Shown here one piece after another: positions 1 through 6,128 of a stretch of DNA of 10,539 bases. Origin of the DNA: Bacteroidales bacterium (lineage in GTDB: Bacteria; Bacteroidota; Bacteroidia; Bacteroidales; UBA7960); contig SLPR01000086.1 of the NCBI GenBank assembly GCA_007131895.1, positions 1 to 10,539 on the forward strand, in the 5' to 3' direction. Positions within the stretch are counted from its first letter, which is position 1. Each line of letters opens with the position of its first letter. The notes below the pieces were generated by a model, which saw nothing but the letters and a program-made list of their open reading frames with translations, did not search any database and was not told the origin of the DNA. A program made the translations under genes and the position numbers.

Positions 1-761
1 TAAGGTTCTTCCCTTGTGCAGGAGCTGCCATTAATACTGCAACCCTGAAATTTTTCCATGCCGTTGGGCTGTTTGTCAATTACGGCTATGGCGCTACCGA
101 AACTACAGCTACTGTTTCGTGTTTCAGGGATGATGAGTACTTTTTTGGAACCTGTGGCACGGTAATGCCGGGAATCGAAGTTAAGATTGGCGAAAACAGT
201 GAAATACTGGTTAAAGGCAGAACGGTTTTTTACGGATATTATAAAAAAGAAAAAGAGTCTGCAGAGGTACTTAAAGACGGCTGGTTCTTCACCGGTGATG
301 AAGGATATCTCGATGATCAGAACAACCTGATAATGGTTGATCGCATCAAGGATTTGATGAAAACCTCTGTGGGTAAATATGTTTCTCCCCAAAAACTGGA
401 AATGCTTCTATCGCAGGATGAGCTGGTGGAGCAAATTGTTGTGGTAGGCGATAACCGACAGTACGTGAGTGCTTTGGTTGTGCCGGTGATGGATAAACTT
501 GCGGAGCTGGCCAAAGCACATAACATTTCTTTTGATGAACCCAAAGAACTGGTTCAAAATGAAAAGATAGTGCAGCTTGTGCAAAGTCGTTTTGATGCAT
601 TACAGCAAAGCATAACTCCTTACGAAAGGGTGGTGAAGATCACATTACTGGCAGAACCCTTTACCATTGAGGCTGGTACCATGACCAGTACGCTCAAATT
701 GAAAAGAAATGCCATTGAACGCTACTACAGCAAGCTGGTGGAGAAAATGTACGAGAATTAG
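1..761 (+). CDS. Long-chain acyl-CoA synthetase (AMP-forming), C-terminal part; 5' end outside window
   Basis: The open frame runs in from the left edge (first whole codon at base 3) and gives the last 252 residues of an adenylate-forming enzyme. Such enzymes activate free fatty acids with ATP and CoA to acyl-CoA, at or near the inner membrane. Visible core motifs are YGATE at 87-101 (motif A5), TGDEGYLD from about 291 (A7), and DRIKD at 339-353 followed by a KTSVGKYVSPQKLE-like stretch (A8, the hinge to the C-terminal domain). TSTLKLKR at 684-707 holds the candidate A10 lysine. The long insert between A8 and A10 and the TLKLKR ending are typical of the long-chain fatty acyl-CoA synthetase (FadD15/LACS) group rather than short-chain acetyl-CoA synthetases. 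The internal ATG at 165 is not a start, because conserved motifs precede it. It would supply substrate to the beta-oxidation genes further right, though it is not in their operon. Chain-length preference cannot be read here. Confidence 0.93.
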   Translation, partial: RFFPCAGAAINTATLKFFHAVGLFVNYGYGATETTATVSCFRDDEYFFGTCGTVMPGIEVKIGENSEILVKGRTVFYGYYKKEKESAEVLKDGWFFTGDEGYLDDQNNLIMVDRIKDLMKTSVGKYVSPQKLEMLLSQDELVEQIVVVGDNRQYVSALVVPVMDKLAELAKAHNISFDEPKELVQNEKIVQLVQSRFDALQQSITPYERVVKITLLAEPFTIEAGTMTSTLKLKRNAIERYYSKLVEKMYEN

Positions 762-1654
762 TCCTGATTGATTTCGGGTTTGTGTTTCCATCGCTTATGG
801 GTCCACAGCCAGCTTGAAGGGTTTTGCCTGATAAAGGTTTCCAACTTTGCAACATACCGGGAGGTTATCTCTCCCGGTTTGCATGCCATAGGATTTTCCA
901 CAAGCACAGAAAGGGTGAGTTCATACATCCCTCTTTTCACTCTGTTGATTTCGGTGAAGATTACAGGATAATGATTATTGACAGCATGCTTCTCGGGGCC
1001 GTGCAAAAAGGCGGTTGGCCGGCCGAGAAATTGTTGCCATATGGCCTGGGAAACCCTGGTGGGATTCTGGTCCGCAGCCATCAGGAAGACGGTGGGTGTC
1101 CCCTTTTGCCTTTCAAAACTCAGGCTCGTCTGTTTGATGGGTGCCAGCAAGGTGCCGAATTTCGAACGGCTGTATCTTATAAAACGGTCTATAAACGTGT
1201 TTTTGATGGTTTTGTAAAACCCCAGAATCTGGTAGGGAGTCTGGAGTCCTGCCGATAAACTTCCCCATTCCCAGTTGCCGATATGGCCCGTTACAAGGAT
1301 CAGACTTTGTCCCCGGGCATGATAAGGAGCAATCAGCTCAGGATTGAGTACTTTGTGACGTTTTATGATGCTTGCCCTGCTCATGCTGAAACTTTTTATT
1401 CCCTCCAGCAATATATCGGCAAGGTTGCGGTAAATCTCCCTGATGATTTTATCCTTTTCTTCGGTTGTAAGCGAGAGGTTCGATTGCGAAAGATTGTCTT
1501 TTACCACCTGCAATCTGTATTTTATTACCCTTCTCAACAGCCATGCAAAGAAGTCTGCCACAAAGTATAAAATCCTGAAGGGCATTATCGCTATGAGTCC
1601 TACGAAAAAAAGGAAAAACAGGTAGTTGATGAATTGAATGCTTTTTTTTATCAT
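758..1654 (-). CDS. LpxL/HtrB-like lysophospholipid (lipid A-type) acyltransferase
   Basis: The 298-residue protein has one N-terminal hydrophobic segment (about residues 8-28, then basic residues) that would anchor it in the inner membrane facing the cytoplasm. The catalytic H-x4-E/D motif of the LpxL/LpxM/HtrB family appears as H124-IGNW-E129 within GHIGNWEWGS. Downstream blocks are AADQNPTR (193-200), FLGRPTAFLHGP (209-220) and the C-terminal SWLWTHKRWK (281-290), all typical of the family. Length matches the usual 290-310. Family members transfer a secondary acyl chain to a lipid A precursor; in Bacteroidota the exact acceptor of each paralogue varies, so LpxL itself is not assigned. It starts 38 bases after the ispG stop in the same direction, without a terminator between them, so cotranscription with ispG is likely. 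Its TAA stop overlaps the TAG of the convergent acyl-CoA synthetase by four bases. Confidence 0.9.
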   Translation of the reverse strand: MIKKSIQFINYLFFLFFVGLIAIMPFRILYFVADFFAWLLRRVIKYRLQVVKDNLSQSNLSLTTEEKDKIIREIYRNLADILLEGIKSFSMSRASIIKRHKVLNPELIAPYHARGQSLILVTGHIGNWEWGSLSAGLQTPYQILGFYKTIKNTFIDRFIRYSRSKFGTLLAPIKQTSLSFERQKGTPTVFLMAADQNPTRVSQAIWQQFLGRPTAFLHGPEKHAVNNHYPVIFTEINRVKRGMYELTLSVLVENPMACKPGEITSRYVAKLETFIRQNPSSWLWTHKRWKHKPEINQD

Positions 1655-1692
1655 TTGAGTTATTTTGACAGAAGATTAAAACAGGCAAAAGG

Positions 1693-3573
1693 TTAATCGT
1701 TCACTGCGGCGGGTTTGTAGCCGGCTTCCTTCAGCACATGCAACAGCGCCTGTGGGGCTTCACTTATTTCAATATTTTTTTTCAATATCTTTTGTCCTTT
1801 GTAAAGATGCAGTTTGCCTGCACCTGTGCCCACAAAGCCAAAATCAGCATCGGCCATTTCTCCGGGACCATTCACCACGCAGCCCATCACGGCAATCTTT
1901 AATCCCGGCCATCCCTGGGCCACTTTTTGCACCTGTTTCAATACCGATTGAAGATCGAAGGAGGTGCGGGCACAGGTGGGACACGAAATAAATTCTGTCT
2001 TTGTAATTCTCAATCCTGCCGACTGCAAAAAACCAAAGGCAATGCCTGTCACATCTTCCTTTAAGAACGGAGCATGTATCCAGATACCCTGGATTTTCTT
2101 TTCCATCAGATAATTGCCGGCAAACATAGCAAAATGACTGATCAGCTCGTCGCTGTCGGCTGTTTGAAAGTTTCTTCTGAGAATCAATGGCACCTGGTGT
2201 TGCTGTGAGAATGCAACCCATGCATCCAGATTTACCTCTTCGTTGCAGGAGTTCATGTCGGCCACAATCCCCAGGAATCTTTTGTCATTTATGGCCGGGG
2301 TAAGGCGTATGTTACCAGTGCAGCAACCTCTGATAAAAAATCCTGTGATATTTGAAGTAAGTACAGGTGTTTCCTCATTGCTTAATTCTGTAAGTATTGC
2401 GGCAGACTGTCCTGTAAGGTTTTTCGCTGTTTCAGGGGCTACGAGCCATTGCTTGCCACACAGGGGAATGGCTGAAGTTGGGGTTGTGGTAAAACAATAG
2501 TCTGCCGGCAAATCTGTTTTTCCTGATGCCTTAATGGAAGTTGTTACCAGGGGTAGGTTTCTTCTTGATGTTGTTTGAGCATCGCAGTTCTCGTCAATAA
2601 CAACGGCCTTGAGTTTATCTTCCGTCACCAGGATTTCCGGGGAATAAAAATCCGATTTTTTCAGGTGGTAGCCTCTTTTGTTAGCTGTTTGAGTAAAAGG
2701 AATCTGATAAACCGATGATAATTTTGCGGCAAAAGGGATTTCCCGTTCGGGGTCTTCGGTAAGGCTTACCCTGAGTGTGTCACCGATACCTTTATTGAGC
2801 AGGCTGCAGATGCCCAGGGCCGATTTTATCCTTCCGTTTTCTCCTTCACCGGCTTCGGTTATCCCGATGTGTAAGGGATACGTCATCTGGTTTTCGATCA
2901 TCAATTCCACCATTCGCTCATAAGCCTGCACCATAACAATGGGTTTGCTTGCCTTGAGCGAAATGACAAGCTGGTGAAAATCCAGTTCGCGAAATGCTTC
3001 CAGAAACTCAAGAGTTGCCTGTACCATTCCTTCCGGAGAATTTCCAAAACGGCTTATAATTGCCGGGGAAAGAGAGCCAAGGTTGGTGCCGATGCGGATG
3101 GCCGTTCCGTGCTTTTTGCAGGTTTGCACCAGAGGTTTTAACCGGGTGTAGAGCTGTTCTTTCTCTCTGGCAAGATCTTCCTTCGCAATATGGGTTTTGA
3201 TCCGGGAGGCTCCGCCGGTGTAATTGCCGGGGTTGATTCTGACCTTTTCCACATACTTTGCAGCTGTATGGGCCACTTCTGCATTGAAATGAATGTCAGC
3301 AATCAAGGGATGGTTGAAACCCGCCTTTCGAATTCCACTTTTAATTTCTTTGAGCGCTTCTGCAGCCCGAATATTGGGAGCAGAAATCCGCACATAATCA
3401 GCTCCGGCTTCAATGATCCTGATGCTTTGGGCAATCGTTGCCTCAACATCAAGGGTGTTGGTATTGGTCATGGATTGCAACCTGATGGGGTTTAAACCCC
3501 CAAGAGGCCTTTCTCCAATGATTATTTCATGGCTCGGGAATCTGGTGATGCGGAAAAAATCCCTCATTATCAT
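1693..3573 (-). CDS. ispG: 4-hydroxy-3-methylbut-2-en-1-yl diphosphate synthase, long form (IspG/GcpE)
   Basis: IspG is the penultimate enzyme of the MEP isoprenoid pathway: it reductively converts 2-C-methyl-D-erythritol 2,4-cyclodiphosphate to HMBPP with a [4Fe-4S] cluster, in the cytoplasm. The 626-residue protein has the N-terminal TIM barrel (about 1-300; LQSMTNTNT at 32-40, VRINPGNY at 111-118, GTNLGSLS at 162-169, GITEAGEG at 237-244). A divergent insert follows at about 305-505. The C-terminal cluster domain has C531-PT-C534, C565 and E572 in GCVVNGPGE, giving the expected three cysteines plus glutamate. Most bacterial IspG proteins are about 350-420 residues; the three-domain form with an A* insert is known from Bacteroidota, Chlorobi, Chlamydiae and plastids. 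The ATG at 3573 is chosen; an in-frame ATG at 3567 is almost equally possible. A promoter element sits 34 bases upstream, and an acyltransferase follows downstream. Confidence 0.97.
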   Translation of the reverse strand: MIMRDFFRITRFPSHEIIIGERPLGGLNPIRLQSMTNTNTLDVEATIAQSIRIIEAGADYVRISAPNIRAAEALKEIKSGIRKAGFNHPLIADIHFNAEVAHTAAKYVEKVRINPGNYTGGASRIKTHIAKEDLAREKEQLYTRLKPLVQTCKKHGTAIRIGTNLGSLSPAIISRFGNSPEGMVQATLEFLEAFRELDFHQLVISLKASKPIVMVQAYERMVELMIENQMTYPLHIGITEAGEGENGRIKSALGICSLLNKGIGDTLRVSLTEDPEREIPFAAKLSSVYQIPFTQTANKRGYHLKKSDFYSPEILVTEDKLKAVVIDENCDAQTTSRRNLPLVTTSIKASGKTDLPADYCFTTTPTSAIPLCGKQWLVAPETAKNLTGQSAAILTELSNEETPVLTSNITGFFIRGCCTGNIRLTPAINDKRFLGIVADMNSCNEEVNLDAWVAFSQQHQVPLILRRNFQTADSDELISHFAMFAGNYLMEKKIQGIWIHAPFLKEDVTGIAFGFLQSAGLRITKTEFISCPTCARTSFDLQSVLKQVQKVAQGWPGLKIAVMGCVVNGPGEMADADFGFVGTGAGKLHLYKGQKILKKNIEISEAPQALLHVLKEAGYKPAAVND

Positions 3574-3607
3574 ACTTTACACTAATTTGCCTATCGTATA
3601 TTTAGGG

Positions 3608-3615
3608 CAAAGGTA
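3608..3615 (-). promoter_or_regulatory. Probable -7 element of the ispG promoter
   Basis: Read on the minus strand, these bases are TACCTTTG, a full match to the Bacteroidota primary-sigma -7 consensus TAnnTTTG. They lie 34 bases upstream of the ispG start, which would give a short leader. No good TTG/TTTG -33 element is found at the usual 17-23 base spacing (the sequence there ends in TTCTT), so this is either a one-element promoter or a weak one. Confidence 0.5.
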
Positions 3616-3639
3616 CTACAATGGGTGGTATTTTAAGAA

Positions 3640-3695
3640 TATTTAAACAATATAGATTGATGGTGGTTTATTGTAAATAAACGTATTTAAACTAT
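3640..3695. repeat. Pair of 12-bp direct repeats in the divergent promoter region
   Basis: TATTTAAACAAT at 3640-3651 recurs as TATTTAAACTAT at 3684-3695, with one mismatch and a 44-base offset, close to four helical turns. The second copy runs into the -7 element of the rightward promoter, and the first lies upstream of the -33. Paired sites on one DNA face can mark a regulator that bends or loops DNA, but AT-rich intergenic DNA produces such repeats by chance fairly often. Confidence 0.3.
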
Positions 3696-3700
3696 CTTTA
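3671..3700 (+). promoter_or_regulatory. Probable promoter of the enoyl-CoA hydratase operon
   Basis: TTG at 3671-3673 is followed by exactly 19 bases and then TATCTTTA at 3693-3700, which matches the Bacteroidota -7 consensus TAnnTTTG at all but the last base. The 19-base spacing is that known for this promoter class. A start site would fall near 3705-3708, leaving a leader of about 60 bases before the ATG at 3768. Confidence 0.5.
3674..3689. promoter_or_regulatory. Candidate operator: inverted repeat inside promoter spacer
   Basis: TAAATA (3674-3679), four bases AACG, then TATTTA (3684-3689) form a perfect 6-bp inverted repeat lying wholly between the -33 and -7 elements of the rightward promoter. 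A repressor bound there would exclude RNA polymerase, a common arrangement for fatty-acid-responsive regulators. No regulator gene is visible in the window, and the AT-rich arms make chance occurrence plausible. Confidence 0.3.
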
Positions 3701-3767
3701 GTGCATTAAATACAGCCAATTGACCATAGAATTGTTCAATCAACTATTCACCAAAAACCAAAACACA

Positions 3768-4544
3768 ATGGAGTATCATGGATTAAAAGTGGAAGTAAAA
3801 GACAAGATTGCATTGATTACCCTGTCGCGACCTGAGGCCTTGAATGCTTTGAATTCGGAAGTAATATCATCTTTTAACCTGGCGGTAAAGGAGCTTTCTC
3901 AGAACAAAGATATCAGGGCGTTGATTATCACCGGTGAAGGCAAAGCTTTTATTGCAGGGGCAGATATCAAGGAACTCTCAAAAATGAAACCGGATGCGGC
4001 CTATACTTTTTCCCGAAAAGGTCAGCAGGCCTTTGACCGCCTGGAACAAATGGATATTCCGGTAATAGCTGCTGTAAATGGTTTTGCTCTTGGAGGGGGC
4101 TGCGAGCTGGCCATGGCGTGCGATATGAGAATTGCCTCTACCACAGCCAAGTTTGGGATGCCCGAAGTAACCCTGGGACTTATGCCCGGGTTTGCAGGTA
4201 CTCAGAGACTCACCAGGCTAATCGGCTATTCCAATGCCATGTATCTGATGAGTACTGCTGAAACGGTTACTGCAGAAGAAGCTCTCAGGCTGGGACTGGT
4301 GCAGATTGTAGCTGAGCCGCACCAGTTAATGGAAATAAGTTTTGAGGTAGCCGGGAAGATTGCTTCCAATGGTAAGTATGCCGTAAAAGCGGTAAAGGAG
4401 CTGGCAAGGAAAAGCACTTATACAGCCATGGAGTTTGGAAGTGAACTTGAATCGGAAGCCTTTGCAGGTTTGTTTGACAGACCAGAGGCAGATGAAGGGA
4501 TGCAGGCTTTCATGGAAAAGCGTAAACCCAAATGGAAAAACTGA
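3768..4544 (+). CDS. Enoyl-CoA hydratase/isomerase family protein (crotonase)
   Basis: The enzyme adds water across the double bond of trans-2-enoyl-CoA to give 3-hydroxyacyl-CoA, in the cytoplasm. The 258-residue length is the usual crotonase length. The ITLSRPEALNALN block is at 17-29. The oxyanion-hole region FIAGADIKEL is at 61-70. Both catalytic glutamates of true hydratases are present: E113 in GGGCELAMACD and E133 in FGMPEVTLG, so hydratase rather than only isomerase activity is expected. I start at the ATG at 3768. The frame stays open upstream to a TTG at 3720, but the extra 16 residues show no family similarity, and starting at 3768 gives the normal family length. The leader just before the ATG is A-rich without a Shine-Dalgarno sequence. 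The next gene starts 77 bases downstream on the same strand with no terminator visible, so they probably form an operon. Closest in role to short-chain crotonyl-CoA hydratases, but substrate is not fixed by sequence. Confidence 0.93.
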   Translation: MEYHGLKVEVKDKIALITLSRPEALNALNSEVISSFNLAVKELSQNKDIRALIITGEGKAFIAGADIKELSKMKPDAAYTFSRKGQQAFDRLEQMDIPVIAAVNGFALGGGCELAMACDMRIASTTAKFGMPEVTLGLMPGFAGTQRLTRLIGYSNAMYLMSTAETVTAEEALRLGLVQIVAEPHQLMEISFEVAGKIASNGKYAVKAVKELARKSTYTAMEFGSELESEAFAGLFDRPEADEGMQAFMEKRKPKWKN

Positions 4545-4621
4545 TTGGGTTTGGCAGGGATTTCTTCCTATCCTTGCAATTTCTTTATTCCTTGAATTTA
4601 TAATGATAAAGTTGATGTAGT

Positions 4622-5962
4622 ATGGCAATGAATTACCTGGAAAAACTGGAGAACGTAACTGTGTTGGGGGCCGCGGGTAAAATGGGACGTGGCATATTAC
4701 TGCTTACAGCCATGGAAATGCTCAATCAGAAGTTCAAACCGGAAAACCATAAGCGTCAGTTTGTTCTTTATGCCATGGATGTTAGCAATACAGCCCTGGA
4801 TGAACTAATGAAGTACATTGAAGGCCAGGCACTTAAGTATGCAGAAAAGAACATTGTAACCCTCCGCAAACAATACCATCATCGCAAGGACCTGATTGAC
4901 AATGAGGAGATTATCCTGGAGTATGTCCGGAATCTAACGGAACTCATCCGGCCCGGAACCCGCATTGAGCCTGCTTTTGACTCCCGTATTATTTTTGAAG
5001 CGGTAAGTGAGCGACCTGACCTTAAGGTGGACCTGATGGTTACCATTAACCGCAATAGCCGGCTGCGGCCCTGGTTCTTTTCCAATACCTCTTCTATCCC
5101 CATTCTTTGGCTGGATGAACACGCTGGCCTGGAAGGACGTATCATGGGTGTCCATTTTTACAATCCTCCACCGGTGAAAAAACTCGTTGAAGTGATAAAA
5201 ACAGAATCAACCAACCCCGGATTGTCTTATTTTGTGGCAGAGTTTGTTAAGAATACAGGGAAAATCGTTGTGCCTTCCTACGATGTGGCTGGTTTTATCG
5301 GTAATGGCTATTTTATGCGCGATATCCTTTTCGCGGAATCATTGGTCAATGAATTGGAGAAAGATTTCAGTTTTTCTGAAGCCGTTTATATAGTGAATAA
5401 GGTCAGCAGGGATTTTTTGCTACGTCCTATGGGAATTTTTCAGCTTACTGATTATGTGGGTATTGATGTGGTACAATTTATCATGTCGGTAATGAATTCG
5501 TATATCACAGACGAAAATTTTCATTCGTCTTTTGTTGACAAGATGGTTGTGTTGGGAAGTCATGGCGGTCAATACCCGGATGGGTCACCCAAAAATGGAC
5601 TTTTCAGTTATGAAAAAGGGAGGATAACCGGAGTGTTTGATATAGGAAAGAAACGGTATCTCAATCTGAGTGAGGTTGCTCCGCCGGGCGATGAATACAT
5701 TGGTTTGTTACCGGTTTCCTGGAAACCCTGGAAAGAGTTAATCCGCCATCCGCACAAGGGAAGTCTTTTGAGCGTTTATTTTGATGAGTTGAAAGAAATG
5801 TCTTCTCCCGGTGCTATGATGGCAAAAGATTATCTCCGCAAATACAAAGAAATAGGTATGGGACTGGTGAAAAATAAAGTGGCTTTTCGTTTTGATGATG
5901 TTAATGCAGTGGTGACGCATGGCTTTCAGCATATCTATGGCCCTGTTAATCCCTACATATAG
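4622..5962 (+). CDS. 3-hydroxyacyl-CoA dehydrogenase family protein, long variant form
   Basis: The family oxidises 3-hydroxyacyl-CoA to 3-ketoacyl-CoA with NAD. The Rossmann loop is GAAGKMGRG (16-24), and acidic D53 ends the second strand, favouring NAD over NADP. Catalytic-site residues are recognisable: S157 in SNTSSIP, H178 and E190 in HFYNPPPVKKLVEV, and N228 in AGFIGNGYF. The C-terminal 3HCDH domain starts near RPMGIFQLTDYVGID (268-282). Two things are odd. Canonical members read HFFNPVP and GF-x-x-NR at these places, so proline and glycine replacements change both active-site loops. The protein is 446 residues, against about 280-310 for stand-alone enzymes, with roughly 100 extra C-terminal residues (about 345-446, ending VTHGFQHIYGPVNPY) and a longer stretch between the first two strands. 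ATG at 4622 is chosen; M3 at 4628 is an alternative. It lies between a hydratase and a thiolase, which supports a beta-oxidation type role. Substrate class unknown. Confidence 0.87.
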   Translation: MAMNYLEKLENVTVLGAAGKMGRGILLLTAMEMLNQKFKPENHKRQFVLYAMDVSNTALDELMKYIEGQALKYAEKNIVTLRKQYHHRKDLIDNEEIILEYVRNLTELIRPGTRIEPAFDSRIIFEAVSERPDLKVDLMVTINRNSRLRPWFFSNTSSIPILWLDEHAGLEGRIMGVHFYNPPPVKKLVEVIKTESTNPGLSYFVAEFVKNTGKIVVPSYDVAGFIGNGYFMRDILFAESLVNELEKDFSFSEAVYIVNKVSRDFLLRPMGIFQLTDYVGIDVVQFIMSVMNSYITDENFHSSFVDKMVVLGSHGGQYPDGSPKNGLFSYEKGRITGVFDIGKKRYLNLSEVAPPGDEYIGLLPVSWKPWKELIRHPHKGSLLSVYFDELKEMSSPGAMMAKDYLRKYKEIGMGLVKNKVAFRFDDVNAVVTHGFQHIYGPVNPYI

Positions 5963-5996
5963 ATTGCCGGATAATTTATTTTATGACTATCGGAAT

Positions 5997-6080
5997 TGAT
6001 TAACATCCATATTAAGTTAGTGTAACGAAGTGGCGCGGGGAATCTCTCCTTTAATGAGAGTTTTGGACAATTGTTAATCA
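5997..6080. repeat. Small inverted-repeat element with REP-like core between two operon genes
   Basis: TGATTAACA (5997-6005) and TGTTAATCA (6072-6080) are perfect 9-bp inverted repeats bounding 84 bases. Inside, the stretch around 6023-6048 (AACGAAGTGGCGCGGGGAAT then CTCTC) resembles the dispersed GAACGAAGTGACG...GCAATCTC repeats seen in many bacterial intergenic regions, and it is followed by a small CTCTC/GAGAG hairpin (6044-6060). No clear target duplication is seen. It could be a degraded REP/MITE-like element or chance. The rest of the 166-base gap (5963-6128) contains no gene. Confidence 0.3.
6044..6064 (+). terminator. Weak hairpin with short T-run, possible attenuator/terminator
   Basis: CTCTC (6044-6048) and GAGAG (6056-6060) form a 5-bp stem with a 7-base loop, followed directly by TTTT. 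It lies 82 bases after the dehydrogenase stop. The stem is short and the T-run only four long, so at most partial termination is expected. Confidence 0.25.
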
Positions 6081-6104
6081 TAACCGAGGCTCAAATTAGA
6101 TTTC
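6071..6104 (+). promoter_or_regulatory. Possible promoter for the thiolase gene
   Basis: TAGATTTC (6097-6104) matches the TAnnTTTG -7 consensus except at the last base. A TTG lies 23 bases before it (6071-6073), at the long end of the accepted spacing, and overlaps the right arm of the inverted repeat. If used, the leader would be only about 20 bases. Low-information call. Confidence 0.25.
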
Positions 6105-6128
6105 ACAAAACCAGGAAATTTCAAAACT

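Noticed and set aside
824..1258. Open frame of 144 codons on the + strand opposite the acyltransferase
   Set aside because: The opposite strand encodes the conserved H-x4-E acyltransferase, and the + strand product shows no domain-like pattern.
1844..2221. Minus-strand frame of 125 codons within ispG in another frame
   Set aside because: It overlaps the Fe-S domain of ispG on the same strand in a different frame and shows no independent start region or motif.
3720..3767. TTG-initiated 16-residue extension of the enoyl-CoA hydratase
   Set aside because: Starting at the ATG at 3768 gives the standard 258 residues. The extension has no family similarity and would place the start codon very close to the predicted transcription start.
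4545..4621. Terminator or separate promoter between hydratase and dehydrogenase
   Set aside because: The 77 bases contain no stable stem with T-run. TATCCTTG and TAAAGTTG resemble -7 elements only by chance in T-rich DNA and lack a -33 partner.
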